Notes: generated by a model not told the origin, from the sequence alone. 64,000 bases of DNA from Nelumbo lutea (GCA_022828595.1 JAKGHH010000005.1:52571655-52635654); one strand, 5' to 3'; counted from the first letter of the stretch, positions 1 through 13,219 are shown. Program-made: numbers and translations.

Positions 1-844
1 AAAATTGGGTCATTAGACTGGCTAGACTGATTTTATGGTAGTGTATTGTAACAGGGACATGACAGAAGGTTATGGTTCCTGAGGCATTTGATAAGAGGAA
101 AATTAGGCGTTAGCATCCAACATTCACTGACAGCCTTGTGATTCTTTGTTAAAAATGAGGTAAACAGAAATGAGTTAGTTTGGGGACACTTGGTGGTCCT
201 AGCCCTGAGATGAACTTGCTAATTTCTTTTGAAGTTTCCTCTCTTTGTTTTGTTTGCCATTCAAATCAAATCCGGATGTAAAATTTACATTTGATACAGA
301 TTTATACGGGTTTGCAGTTTGCTTTATATGTTATAACTAGGTTTTGCACCCTTACTTGATGATGCAAATTTTGTACTCATTTTTAGTGCAGACTGCAAAC
401 TTGAGCTATGATAAGATGTGCAAAATTTGCACCACCTTCTTCCTACCTTCATTCTCTTTGATAGAAAGGTGGTTAGTGGTTACCACTTACCAGTGTTACC
501 AGAAAGGTATGATACTTGAAAAACCTTAATCTATCAAAAATCTACGTGAATTTGAATGAATAGCAGCTAAAGGGCCTATTTGGCATCAATTCTAGAAATT
601 CTCTCTAAAATAATGGATTCTGGATTTTCCTGATTCTTAGAAACAATATACATGTTTGGTATACAACTCGGGTTCCTATTTCTAAGAATCAAAATGATGT
701 TTGGCATAACCCTAATTTTAAGAAAACCCATAATTTCTTCTACCAACCAAAAAACACGAAAGAAAGGCGGAAATGGGAATTGATCAAATCCAGAAACCAC
801 AATGAAGCACTATAAAACCACTCACCGGTGGTAATTGTTGATGG
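1..844. other. No gene seen; A+T-rich flank
   Basis: No open frame here resembles a known protein and no exon with convincing splice sites was found. Around 566-790 the sequence has the look of an old miniature transposon (GGGCCTATTTGGCATC near 574), but no matching second end or target duplication could be fixed. Confidence 0.5.
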
Positions 845-1116
845 TAAACTCTTCTTCGCAAAAGATTGTTGTTGGTAATGGTGGATCCGTGACAGGTTTA
901 AACCCAAAACGACAAAATAACAGAAATCAAAAGAAACTCTTCTTTGCTAAATATTGTTGTTGGTAACGGTGAATGGGTGATAGTTTTAAACCCAAAACGA
1001 AAAAATTACAGAAATCAAAAGAAAACTCTTCTTTGCTAAAGATTGTTGTTGGTAACGGTGGATCGGTGACAGGTTTAAACCCAAAACGAAAAAAAATAAA
1101 TAACAGAAATCAAAAG
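845..1116. repeat. Three-copy tandem repeat, about 89 bp unit
   Basis: Three consecutive copies begin at about 845, 934 and 1023, each starting AAACTCTTCTT and ending ACAGAAATCAAAAG. Shared internal words are GATTGTTGTTGGTAA and TTTAAACCCAAAACGA. The period is 89 bp and copies differ by a few substitutions and A-run indels. No coding potential is seen. Confidence 0.85.
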
Positions 1117-1803
1117 AAAAAATAAAAAAAATATAGGTGATGTTTGATCAGTCACCGGCAACGAGGGCTGGAGTGGTTATTGGTGGTTCGATGATGGAGC
1201 ACAATAGGGGAAGGCTTCGGTCTGCCTCTACTTCAATCGCTAGTGCTGTGAGAAGAAGAAAGGCGTTTAAGGCTCCTGATTCGAATTGTGTTATAACTTA
1301 AATAGACAATTTCAGTTTTGCCCCCTCCTTTCACGTGTAATTTTGTGGGAAAATTCCACTTTAGTATTGGAACTTTGGAGGTACTTGACCAACCGTTAGT
1401 ATCCAAACTTTCACATTTGTTACAGTTGGTCAATGTCGTTAACCGACCGTAAAAATGTCAAAACTACCCTTTAAAAGAAGGCATTGTTCATTATCTTCTA
1501 ACTTGAAACTGAATCGTTGAGGTATTTGAGATTCTAGACTAATGAAGTCATTGTTTTTTATCCTTATATCTAAAATATATTATTGTCTATTTATTTCTTT
1601 GCTTTCAGTTATTATTTCTCTTTATCATATTTCATGTTTTTTCTCTCTTTTTCTTGAAGATAACCGGTTCAGTCTCAAGGTAGAAGAAAATAAATAGTGT
1701 TTTCTTTTGAATGGTAGTTTTGACATTTTCAAGGTAGAAGAAAATAAATAGTCTTTCCCTAATTTGGTCACACATATTCATTAATTTAAAAGGATGTAGC
1801 AAG

Positions 1804-2568
1804 TAAGGCTACAACTTGGGCCAGGTTGGTCCGAACCCAAGTTGACACTACTCCCAAAAGTTAGGTTGGGTTGATGCTCGGGTTAGGGTTGAAATTTATG
1901 AACCCAACTGACTTTACTTCATGTTGGGTTAGGGTTGACCCCTTAGGCAACCCGACCCAATCCAAACTTGACTCTATAGTACATATCATATATAAATATA
2001 TGTTATATATATATATTATATCATACATTGATTTGTTTAGATGCATGATAGTTGTATAGCCCCCACCACATACTATCATTTATTTCTTTTAAGATAATCA
2101 CTTCACTTGATCCTAATTGGAAATACTAAAACCTTGATAACATATTTTATGTTTTTTTGAATATTTTATTCTTTATTTTCTCTCTGTTGCTTGCCACCCA
2201 TAGCTTGCTACCTATAAAAGATCTATTACAAGTCATAACACATAATAAAGTATAGTCATTTCAAACATTTTTTTCCTGAATTTTGTACTTAGAGAACCAA
2301 TGAAAAGATCAACAAAAAAAATACTAATAATTAGTATATATAGTGAAAGTTGGGTTAAGATCTTAGATTAAGAAGTCCTACAAGATTTTAATGGATGGGA
2401 AGAAGGTTCGGTTGGGCCCAACCCGAGCCCAGCCCAACCTGAAGTTGGGTTGGGTTTGAGGTATTTAGTTAGTGTTAGGGTTGGGTAGGTCGGGTTGGGG
2501 ATTTAGAACTTAGGGTTGGGCTAGGGTTGGCCTCAACCCAACCTAACCTGGCCCGACTTGTAGGCCTA
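1804..2568. mobile_element. hAT-like non-autonomous DNA transposon
   Basis: The ends are imperfect inverted repeats: left TAAGGCTACAACTTGGGCC and, read inward on the other strand, right TAGGCCTACAAGTCGGGCC. The flanking 8-bp words GTAGCAAG (1796-1803) and GTAGTGAG (2569-2576) match at 6 of 8 positions, as an aged 8-bp target duplication would. The subterminal parts are rich in GGGTTGGG words typical of plant hAT MITEs. No transposase is encoded, so it would depend on one supplied elsewhere. It could also be another TIR family, since the TSD is imperfect. Confidence 0.6.
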
Positions 2569-3399
2569 GTAGTGAGAATTGCTCGACTACATGAATCCAT
2601 TCTTCTGAGAAGTGTTATTTTTTCAATTTTTAAAGATGAGTTTCTGGCCCTATTTTTCCCTCTAGAATGGAAACGGGTTTTGAGAAATGACTCTGCCAAA
2701 CGTCATAAGAAGAATAAGAATAATCGCTCTTATGGAGTGATGCCAAACATGGCTTAAGGTTACCGAATAATCACTCTTATTTTTAAGTATCATTTTGATA
2801 TCATAGTTGGTCTTTTATCTCTTTCCAAATAAAACCTTCAAAAAAAAAAAAACTCTTTCCAAATAAACAACATGCTTTCTACCTTCATTTATCTCATAGT
2901 AAGTAGGGAACATATCATTTTGCTCCTAGTTTTTTTTCCTATAATAAAAAAAGGCAAACCGTAATTTGTTTGCATTTCCATACACTAGTAATTAAGCACA
3001 TGCATTGAACATGAGAAGCTTTTCTTCATATTAATTACTTGAATTTTAGAAATATCATAGTTAAGATAGAAATTGAAAATTAACAAAAATAACAATATGA
3101 TTAAAAATAAAGTTAAATACTTGTACCAAATAATAATAATAATAATTATTACTAATATTAAAATTTATGTTACATTTCTGTCATAAATAAAAGTAACTTT
3201 TATTTTAACAATTATTTTATTTAATATGATGAATATGAAATGTTCTTGACAAAATTCTGTATAGTTTCATTTTTTGATGTTCTATATTTTTTAAATATTT
3301 ATTATTCAATTATGACATCATGGGTTTCTTAGAAAATTTGGATCATTGACCCACCATCTAGATAAGAAAATAGCTTTGCTTTTGGATTAGTTTTAAATT

Positions 3400-3661
3400 A
3401 TTGAAAATTATAGTAAAAACCAGTTATACATTAAATTAGGCTACAATTTAGTCTAGAAATCAACAAAACTCTGACAATGGACTCTGCTTTTCAAATTATA
3501 AAAAGCCTTGCCATGTCATCAGAGGCTTATGTGGCTATTGACAACATGGGACTCCTAATCTATGTTGGACACAACAAAAAACTTATACTAAAATTGCCCT
3601 TTAATACTATGTGATTGGAAAATAAGAAAAATGTTTTTAGTTTCTCTCTCTCTCTCTCTCT

Positions 3662-3710
<49 letters not shown>

Positions 3711-4580
3711 ACTTACTCACTCACTCACTCTCACTCTTACTCTCTCTCTCTCTCTCATAGAGTCGTCTCGCTCTGCTCAACGACTGCGTGATTTAAAAAT
3801 AAATAAAAATGGTTTTCGGTTTTTGTATCTACGTTCTTTCTATCAATTTCTCTACCTATCGTTCTCCTCCAATCTCTCTCATTCTCTTTCTTGGTCAATC
3901 TCTCGTTCTCTTGTAATTTCTATCGTTCTCCCTCAGTTTCTCCCACACTCATTCTCTTGTTCTTTTTTTTTAATATTTTTACACATTTATATGGTATTAA
4001 TCAAATTGTATAAATGAACATGAGACCAACTTGGTATAGTTCAAAATTCATTACACCAATTTGATAAAAGTTCATAAGAAACTCTTGGCTATGAAATTTA
4101 CACCAACTTGATAGAAATTTATAACTTGATTGTACAAGTGGCTGGTCCCTTTAGTTTTTTTATATGGTCTGATTAATATTAAAATAGTTTGTAAGAAAAA
4201 TAAAAAATGAGAGAGGTAGTGGGAGAAAAATTGAGGGAGAAGGAGATATTAACTGAGAGGGAGAGTGAGGAATTGTTTCGGCTACATACCAAAGTTGAGA
4301 GAGTGAGACATTGAGAGATGACTACGAGAGTGAGAGAGAAGGGAGGGAGATTGAGCGATAGAGGGAGCGAGAGAGAAATTGAAAACATATTTTTGATATA
4401 GACTTCTTTTTGTGTCCAACATGGATTAAGAGTCCCATGTTGTCAACAACCACATAAGCCTTTGATGACAAGGCGGGGGTTTTTTTATAATCTGAAATGT
4501 AGAGTCGATTGTCAGAGTTTTGTTGGTTTCTGGACCAACCTACAACCTAATTTTAAGTGTATAACCGACTTTAACTATAA
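3400..4580. repeat. Long imperfect inverted repeat inside the Helitron
   Basis: The left arm (about 3400-3990) and right arm (about 4150-4580) are mirror copies. For example, CAACAAAACTCTGACAATGG on the left pairs with CCATTGTCAGAG-type sequence on the right, GGCTTATGTGG with CCACATAAGCC, and GACAACATGGGACTC with GAGTCCCATGTTGTC. The inner arm parts are CT-rich on the left and GA-rich on the right. A transcript would fold into a hairpin of several hundred base pairs. No protein coding is supported. Confidence 0.7.
3643..3708. repeat. (CT)n followed by (CA)n microsatellite
   Basis: A CT run of about 20 bp passes directly into a CA run of about 45 bp, followed by further TCAC/CT words to about 3757. 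It lies in the left arm of the large inverted repeat. The Ser/His/Thr-rich reading frame across it is a by-product of the repeat. Confidence 0.9.
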
Positions 4581-6009
4581 TTTTCCCTTTAAATTATATA
4601 TTTATTTTACATTATATAAATATTTTTTTACTTATCACACTTAATTTTTGTTTGTTTATGATATCATTTGACCCAAACTACTAACCCACCCTCCGAAAAG
4701 AAAAATAGTTTGATTTCTAGGTTGACATTAAATTTTGTATTACATTTCCATCATTGAATTTTTTTTCTTATGTATAATATTTATTTTTGTTCGATATAAT
4801 GAATGCATAATATTATAGATGTACCCAATATTTTATTTTTTATAAATATATAACATTAGATATGCACCCAAAAATTTCTCTATCTTTTTTATTTTTATTT
4901 TTTGTGATTCTTTGTATTTTTTATTTTAAAAAATTTTATTATTTGACTATGACATCATTTCATTTCTAGGTATATTTTAAGTTTGACATTCCATTTTCAT
5001 CATTAATAAAAATACTTCTTACAATTCATACTTATTTATTTTAAATTTTTTATTATTTAATTATGGAATTATTTATTAATGCATTTGACTCCAAATGATC
5101 GAATTGATTGCTCGCCACCAGGAGGGAAGAAAATGATTTTGTTTTCAAATTATTTTTCAAAATATTTATTTTTATACTATTAAAATTAATATTGTAGATT
5201 TAATTACAAGAATTTAATGATGAGAAAAATATATCTTAAATATTGGATTTAATGAGAGAGAATAGAAAAATATTTTTATTTTCAATTGGTTTTAAATTTT
5301 ACATTCAATTTCCATCATTAATAAAAACATTTCTTATTTATCATACTTATTATTGTTTAGTATGTATGTTAAAAATGTTTCCATTTTTTTAATTTTTATT
5401 TTATCTTTTTTCTTTTTGAATTTTATTATTTAGTCGTGGCAACATGGAATAACCCATTAGCCCCCAAATTGTTTAATTTCTTACCACCGCCTAGATGAAG
5501 ACTCTATTTTTCTAGGTAGATTTTAAAAATATAAGATTTTATGTTATTGGAATTATTAATTTATTAAGTATGAATTTAATTAATGGAATGTAATGATGAG
5601 AAAAAACAAAAATAACTTAAATATAAGATTCATTGAACATGAATGCAAGTTAATAAATTAAATATATGATTTATTGAGAGGGAATTGAATGCATTGAATA
5701 TCATAAAATTACCTCTTTTCAACTCATTTAATATCAATAACCGATTACCCTATTTGCCCTCACTTTTTATCAATAAATTTAAGTGTAGAGGGGTAAATTT
5801 TGTCATAAAAAAATCCAGAAATATCCTTGTGGCCATTCGTGATTTTTAAAATAGTATAGATTTTGTATCAGTACAAATGAATTTTGTGTATTGGTAATAA
5901 ATAGAACCTTCCTATTTTTCTCAACTTGATGAATCCATTTGTACTTTATCCTCATTCTAGCCCTTGAATGGTGGGTTTTCATTATCATAATAAAGCTATC
6001 TGATTATTG

Positions 6010-9000
6010 TTTTTTTTTTTATCAATAACACTCTCATTAATTCATCAGTAGAAAATTTACAAGTGGAAGACAAACACACTTATCTTCCAAAAGTCACAAA
6101 GAACTTCAAGAAAGGAAAAATACAAAGATACAAAGACACTACCGTTACAACTTAGCCCAAAACAAAGAATCCCTTTTTGTCCCTTGTTTTGCTAACCCGT
6201 CAGCTAAGGAATTAACTGATCTTTTAATCCAACATGTCTTAACTTCTATCTCTCGCACTAGCCATTTGAATTTCCTCTTCTCATTATTATACTTCCATAA
6301 ATCATTCTTTAATTAGCCACCCTATCACCACTTCTGAATCCCCTTCAATTATAAGTTTCCTAATGTTCAATTTCTTAGCTTTCCAAGCTTCTTCCATAAC
6401 TGCACATATCTCAGCTCTAATGGAGTCACCCACTCCAATTGGGCCTGAGAACATAGCAGAGATGACCCCATTAACATCTCTAAAATCACCCACGATCCTC
6501 GATTGTCCCGGGTTTCCCCTACTGCATCCATCAAAGTTTAATTTCATGAATCCACTAGGTGGGGGGGGGGTCCAAACCACACTCATTACTGACTTGGTCT
6601 GCGTGCAATTTGCAATTTCACCCCACTTCCTCAACATGTCATCCACAGTGTAATCTGTGATTATTTCCAGAGATTTCAGCCATTGTATCGCCCTAACCTA
6701 TATGATAGTCCTCAAATCTGCTGTCTCTCTCTGAGTTTCTGAGAATATCCTGGAGTTCCTTTCTTCCCACAGTGTCCAACATACTGCATCCCTTAGTCCT
6801 CTCCACATTGTCCTTCCCCTTTTTAATCGCCACCTGAAGAAGGAGGGGGCGAAAAGGCCTTGCATGTCTAATGGGGGATTCCAGCTGCATCCAAATAAGG
6901 AGAAAGCCTAATCCCACAATGACCTCACGAAGTGGCATGACACCATTAGGTGAAAACCAGTCTCCCCATCTGCTTTACACAAAACACACCACTGAGGTGA
7001 TAAGCAAGTATTGGGTCTCTTCTTTTGGTGTAGATCACCAGTGTTGATTCTTTCCAGATAGGCTTCCCAACAAAAAACTACCAACCCTAGGAGGTATAGC
7101 TCTGCACCAAACCTCACCAATGGGAAAAGGGGATAGGGTAGGACTGGTGGACTGACTTAAGACTTTGAAGAACAAAGCACAAGAGAAAATGCCATTGGGG
7201 GTAGGTGTCCAAATTCTAGAATCCGCCCTAGTGGGGTCTAAGACAACGTTATCAAGAAGTGCAAGAAGGCTCGAAATACAGTCGAAGTCTGAGCCCTCAA
7301 ATCCCTTTTTAGACCCAAGTTCCACCCAATCCCAAAAATGGAAGAGGATGGGGTGGTGAAAGACGAGATAGGCTTATTTTTCAAATCAGAAAGGGCATAC
7401 AAAGACGGAAACTGATCCTTTAGAGGGGCACTCCCCACCCAGGTTTGTTCCCAAAACTTTACGGAGTTACCGGAATTCAAGTCATACCTGATATTAGGAA
7501 TGAAAACTAGTAGAAGGTCATGAATGGCTTTCCAAGGAGAATTGCTTGTGATCCTAGCTCTGATTCCAACGTCCCATCCATTGTGCTCCAGCCCATGAAT
7601 ACTTGCCACTGATCTAGCCCATAGCTTTTCCTTCTCCAAAAGAAACCTCCACAACCATTTGCTCAGCAGAGTCATATTCTTTCTCCTAATACTCCCAAGC
7701 CCCAAGCTACCACACGACTTACTCCTACACACTATTTCCCAGCTAACTCTATAATCTTTTTTCTCTTCTCCTGGCTCCCACAGGAAATCTCTCATTATCT
7801 TCTCTAATCTATTAACAATCTTCATTGGGATTTTAAACACCGACATAAAAAAGATGGGTAACTTAACAAGCATGACCTTAATTAGAGTAATTCTCCCACC
7901 AAGAGAGGTAATTCTTTTTCTAGGATACCAAACTTTTTTCAAACCATTCCATCACTAGGTACCAAAAACTCTCTCTCTTGGGATTATCACAAAATGGTAA
8001 TCCTAAATAGTTCAGAGGCCATCCCGAAACTTCACACCCTAGCACTTCAGCACTCTCCCTGATCTCTCCCTCCTCCAAATTCACCCCCACTACACAACTT
8101 TTCCCAAGGTTAACCTTCAAATTGGACATTTGCTCAAATAATTATATCACCGATTTTAAATTCCTGATAAACCTCACATTACCACCTTCACAAAACAGAA
8201 TCGTGTCATCAGCAAACTGTAAGTGAGTGAAGGGGTTTCCACCCTCCCAACCCTCCCGCCTTTAATGAGCCCCCTAGAATCTGCTCTGTGAATTAGTTTC
8301 CCTAAAACCTCTGCAATTAAAATGAACAAGAAAGGAGAAATGGGGTCTCCTTGTCTTATACCCCTACTGGCTGGAAAACTCCCAGTCCACCAAGTCATAA
8401 GCCTTTTCCAGGTCCAGCTTACAGACCACTCCCTTCTTCTTATCCCTCTTAAAGTTCTCCACACTCTTATTAACAATTAAAATCTGCTCTGTAATTTGTC
8501 TTCCACTCACAAAAGCTCCTTGATAGTGTGCAATGATATCTGGCAATACTTTCTTTAGCCTCAAAGACAACACTTTTGCAATGATCTTATAATAGCTATT
8601 AACCAAGCTTATTGGCCTAAAATCCTTCGGGTGGGATGCATCTTTCTTTTTTGGAATTAAGGTTATAAAAGTAGAGTTCACACCCGGATTGAAAATTTCC
8701 TCGAACACCCACAAGAGATCATCTTTCAAGATATCGCAACAATCCTGATAAAAAGCCATTGTAAACCCATCCGACCCTAGAGCTTTTGTTCTATCCATAG
8801 AGAACACAACCTCCTTGATCTCTTCTATATTAAAGCTTCTTTCCATCCTTCTCCTGTTCTCCACCCCTACATCTGACCAATCCAAACATTCTACCCACAC
8901 CCTTCTACTCACATGCCTTTTTAGAATAGATTTAAAGTGTTCCACACAGGTCCTGGCAATCTTCTCTTGTTGTGCTAACTCAACTCCATCAACTACCAGT

Positions 9001-9640
9001 TTGGAGATAAAGTTCTTCCTTCTCCTGCCATCTGCTAGAGAGTGGAAATAATTAGTGTTTCTATCTCCCTTTTGCAACCATTTACATCGAGATTTTTGTC
9101 TTCAGCTAAATTCCTCTTTGTATAGGCAGTCCTCTAACCGTTTTCTCAATTCTCTCCTAAGGACATTGTCTTCCTCTCCAAATTCTCCCATTTCCTTTTT
9201 AAAGTCAAGGCTTTCAATCTTCTTCATCAAGTCTCCCTTCCTTTCTTCTACCCTCCTGAACTCCATCAAATTCCGCTAATTGATTCTTGTTTTCAAGAAT
9301 TGTAGTTTTTATGGAATCTCATCCCCTCCCACTCCATCGACGGATTACACTCATGCCACCATTCCCTCACTTTGTTAGGAAACCCTAGATGAAGTAACCA
9401 CATATTTTCAAATGTAAAGGGGGTAGGACCTCCACACCTTCTTTCCTCCTTGCATAACACTATGGGCCAGTGATCCGAGGTCACCCTTGGGAGCGCTCTA
9501 GCATCTAAGGTTCCCCAATGTTCTTCCCAATCCAAAGAGAACAGGAATCTATCCAACTTAGAGCAAATGGGTCTAGATTGGAGATTTGACCATGTAAATA
9601 CCTTATGTGCTTGGGAAATCTCTTTAAGCTCAAAGGCATC
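6010..9640 (-). mobile_element. L1-type LINE relic (EN C-terminus, RT, zf-RVT, RNase H)
   Basis: On the minus strand the order is that of plant L1 ORF2 elements with an RNase H domain. It runs: end of the endonuclease (9640-9293, with SDHWPIVL), reverse transcriptase (about 9077-8130, with [19 protein letters not shown] and GAFVSGRQI), thumb region (about 8130-7370), the zinc-finger-like zf-RVT zone (about 7130-6900) and RNase H (about 6640-6300, with LNFDGCSRGNPG and EGDSEVV). Frameshifts and stops break it throughout, so it is not functional. A T-run at 6010-6020 is the poly(A) tail of the insert. The 5' part stops where copia sequence begins near 9640, so ORF1 and most of the endonuclease are missing. 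Confidence 0.9.
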
Positions 9641-12600
9641 CTGATTTTGTTGGATTCTTCAATTTTGACCTAGGTAGTGGCGCCCTATTTTTTTAGGGTT
9701 CCTCTGTGTTTTTTGTAAGGGGCGATTCAAATTCCATGTGGTTTGGAGGCCTCTAGAGAGAGCGATTGCTTCTTCTCTCTATGTTTACCCTCTGTCAAGA
9801 TTAATGATTCCATTTGTTTACCCTATGTCCTCCATGTTCGTAGATTGAGCACCAAGTTGTTATCTGTTAGTAGTTTGACTTAGAATCTGAACTGCTCAGT
9901 AATTTTTTCTCATGGACATTGTATTTTGTAGGACCTGGTTTCAAAGAGGACGATTGGGAGTGGTCATGAAGTGAATGGAATCTACCTCCTGGATACTCTT
10001 CCAATTCACCAAAGTCATCATGTTTGCAAGGACAGTGAGTCAAAACTTGTGGATCGGATTATACTTTGGCATAATCGTCTAGGTCATTTGTCTTTCTCTT
10101 CTTTAAGTTCTTTGTTTCCAAAACTGTTTGAGTCTGTGAGTCTGTCAAGGTTGAAGTGTGGAGGTTGTGAACTTGGAAAGCATTGTAGACACTTTCAAAC
10201 CGAGTAATAAAAGATATTTTTTTCCTTTTGATGTTATTCATTCGGATGTGTGGGGCCCTTATCATGTTCCCTCTATGGGCGGTTATCGCTATTTTCTCCT
10301 GTTTATGGATGTTTCTCTCGATATTCCTGGATTTACTTGATGAAATCACGTGATGAGGTACCATCCTTTGTGAGGCAATTCCATCAGATGGTATTAACAT
10401 GGTTTGGAATTAGAATCAAGATGTTCAGATCTGACAATGCTAGGGAATATTTTGAAAGACATCTTGCCTCATATCTATTGGAGTATGGTGTTGTCCATCA
10501 GAGTAGCTGCTCCTACAGTTCATAGCAGAATGGTGTTGCAGAGGGAAAGAACAGATACATTGTTGAGATGGCAAGAAGGATGATGATCACAACGACAGTT
10601 CCGGTTCATTTTTGGGGTGATGTTGTTCTCACAATAGTATATCTGATTAACAGGATGCCTTTTCGTATATTTGGATTCAGCACTCCATTCAGCCTTCTTT
10701 TTCCTCAGGGGGAGATATTTCATATTCCTCTAAAGGTGTTTGGGTGTGTCTGCTTTGCGCATATTCTTGGTCCTTACCATTTGAAGTTTGATCCCAAGGC
10801 AAAGAAATGTGTCTTCCTTGGATATGCAGAGAATTAGAAAGGGTACCACTACTATGATCCAGTTTTTGGGAACCGGTTTGTTACTATGGACATCACTTTT
10901 TTCGAATCTACATACTTTTTCTCAAGGAATCCTTCTTAGGGGGAGTGTTTTGGGGAAGTAAGTCAACAGTCTATCCCTCTCCCAGTTCTAGTTCCTGTGT
11001 CTATTACTGTGTTTGACAACCATCCGATGTCACCTACCTTGCCACCCCCCTTTGCATTTCGTCTCACATTATTACTCACGGCAGAGACTTCATAAGGAGG
11101 TTGATTCCACTACAGTAGAACTCACACCACTTCTTGCCGATCCCTTGGAGACTCTAGATTCGACTGATACAGATCTAGGTATTCCTCTTGATCCCTCCAC
11201 TATTTCAGTTCCCATTGGTCCCACTAACACTCTTATAGATAACCTTGATCTCCCTATTGCTCTTAGAAAAGGGAAGAGGAAATGCACTGCTCATTGCATA
11301 TCACAATACTTATCATATAGTGGACTTTCTCCTTCATACCGTGCTTTTCTCTCTTCTCTTGATTCCGTGTCTATACCCAAGGGTGTTAGTGAGGCTCTCT
11401 CCAAACCTGAGTGGAAGGCAGCTATGCAAAAAGAGATGGAGGCTTTGATTAAGAATCAGACATGGGAGATTGTGGACCTACCAGAAGGCAAGGAGACAGT
11501 TGGATGCAGATGAGTTTACACAGTAAAGTATAAGGCAGATGGAAGCATAGAGAAGTACAAGGCAAAACTTGTGATACACGCAGACCTATGGCATTGATTA
11601 TCTAGAGACCTTTGCATCAGTTGCAAAGATGACCTCTGTTCGGATATTCCTTTCTCTTGTTGCCTCATACTCTTGGCCTTTGTTTCAACTGGATGTGAAT
11701 AATGCTTTCCTAAACGGAGATCTACAAGAATATATGTATATGGATCTTCCAGCTGGTTTTTATGATAATGCTAAAGAGGAAAATGTATGCAAGATAAAGA
11801 AGTCACTATATGGCTTGAAATAATCCCCCATAGCATGGTTCGACAAATTCAGAAAGGCCCTAATTGTTTTTGGCTACACTCAAACTCAATCTGATCACAC
11901 ATTGTTTGTGAAGCGCAGGGGATCCTTGGTGTCAATCCTAATTGTTTATGTGGATGATATTATTGTTATTGGGAATGATCTGAGTGAGATTGATAGTCTG
12001 AAGAGGAACCTGCATATGGAATTTGAGATTAAGGACCTTGGAGAACTGAGATACTTTCTTAGGCATTGAAGTTGCAAGATCGAAACATGGAATTTTTATC
12101 TCTCAAAGGAAGTATGTCTTGGACCTTCTCCAAGAAATAGGGAAACTTGGAACAAAGGCAGCTAACACCCCCATTAATCAGAACCATAGAATCAATGCAT
12201 CAGAAGGTGAACCAGTAAAGGACTTTGGGAGGTACCAAAGACTTGTGGGTCGGCTATTATACTTGTGCATGACGAGACCGAACATCTCCTATGCAGTAAG
12301 TGTAGTGAGCCAATACATGCATGCTCCACGAGACCAGCACTGGAAGACAATTGACAGGATCCTTGCTTATCTGAAGGGACATCTAGGCATAAGCATATTG
12401 TTTACTGATCATGGACAACTCAAGTTAGAGACTTATACAGATGCGGACTAGGCAGGATGCCTCGATGACAAAAGATCAACTTTAGGAGTGTGCACCCTAG
12501 TTGGGGGTAACGTAGTCTCATGGAAGAGTAAAAAACAAACAGTTGTGGCAAGATCAAGTGCAGAAGCCGAATATAGGGCAATGGCACATGGAGTTTCAGA

Positions 12601-13219
12601 ACTTCTCTGCATCTGTTCTCTGTTGGAAGAAATCGGTGTTCAGGCAGAAGAACCTATGATGCTATACTGCGATAACTATGCAGCAATTAATATTGCTCAT
12701 AATCCAGTCCAACATGACCAAACTAAGCACATTGAAGTAGATAGACATTTTATTAGAGAAAGGGTAACTGCTGGAGAAGTTTGTTTATCATACATTTCTT
12801 CTGATCTGCAGTTTGCTGATATCCTCACAAAAGGCGTTGCAAAGAATAAGCTGGAGTATGATCTACGCAAGTTGGGGATGTATGACATCTACTCCCAACT
12901 TGAGGGGGAGTGTTGAGTGGGCTGACTTGTGTTTAGTTTGTTTTCTTTTAAATTAAGATGTTGTTGGGCCTTGGGCCCATTAGTTTTTATTTTTTAAAGA
13001 GCTGTAATTACTTAGTTTGAGTTGCCGCCCTACTAAGGGCATCTTTGTAATATCTCATACTTAAGTTAATTATAAATAGAATGAGGGGCTGGCGGCTAGG
13101 GTTATGTTAATCTATCCTAGTCGACCTTCTTCTCTTTTCATCCCTTTCCTCTGTCTTTTGCTGAAATCCCCAACTTTCTACTCTTCCTTTCACAAGAAGC
13201 TTGGCCGAAATCAGCACAT
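9640..13219 (+). mobile_element. Ty1/copia element, 5'-deleted and lacking gag
   Basis: It aligns along its length with the complete copia copy at 38258-43698 but has no 5' LTR. Its untranslated leader (about 9640-9790) jumps to the pre-integrase region (about 9890), so gag and most of the protease are deleted. Recognisable parts are the GAG_pre-integrase words WHNRLGHLSF (about 10070), the integrase core with HSDVWGPYH (about 10240), reverse transcriptase with [14 protein letters not shown] (about 11690) and VYVDDIIV (about 11950), RNase H with [10 protein letters not shown] (about 12560), and a 3' LTR from 12911. In-frame stops and shifts (for example at 10524 and 11512) show it is dead, although the YVDD catalytic motif itself is intact. 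Confidence 0.9.
12911..13219 (+). repeat. 3' LTR of the gag-less copia element
   Basis: It begins TGTTGAGTGGGCTGAC directly after the polypurine tract TTGAGGGGGAG and aligns with the LTRs at 38258 and 43364 (shared CGCCCTACTAAGGGCATC, TATAAATA box, and CTAGGGTTA after it). The right end, near CAGCACA at about 13219, is approximate because the last 30 bp differ from the other LTRs. Confidence 0.75.

Larger units (their letters stand above)
2985..5860 (-). mobile_element. Helitron-like element, 2.9 kb, non-autonomous
   Basis: Read on the minus strand the element starts A|TCTATACTATTTTAAAAATC (position 5860) and ends ...TTAATTACTAG|T (position 2985). This matches the Helitron rules of a 5' TC, a 3' CTRR and insertion between A and T. 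Just before the 3' end, CATGTTCAATGCATGTG aligns with the corresponding segment of the second Helitron at about 61723-61740, so the two share a 3' end. The inside is A+T-rich with diverged repeats around words like TATGACATCAT, and no Rep/helicase frame was found. Both ends were identified by eye from family conventions. A homology search would settle it. Confidence 0.65.

Noticed and set aside
566..2757. Possible 2.2 kb transposon with TTTGGCATCA-type ends enclosing the hAT element
   Set aside because: The end similarity is short and no target duplication was found, so the pairing may be chance.
3631..4017. 128-codon frame rich in Ser, Leu, His and Thr
   Set aside because: It is the translation of the CT/CA microsatellite and the CT-rich arm of an inverted repeat, with no splice context or similarity.
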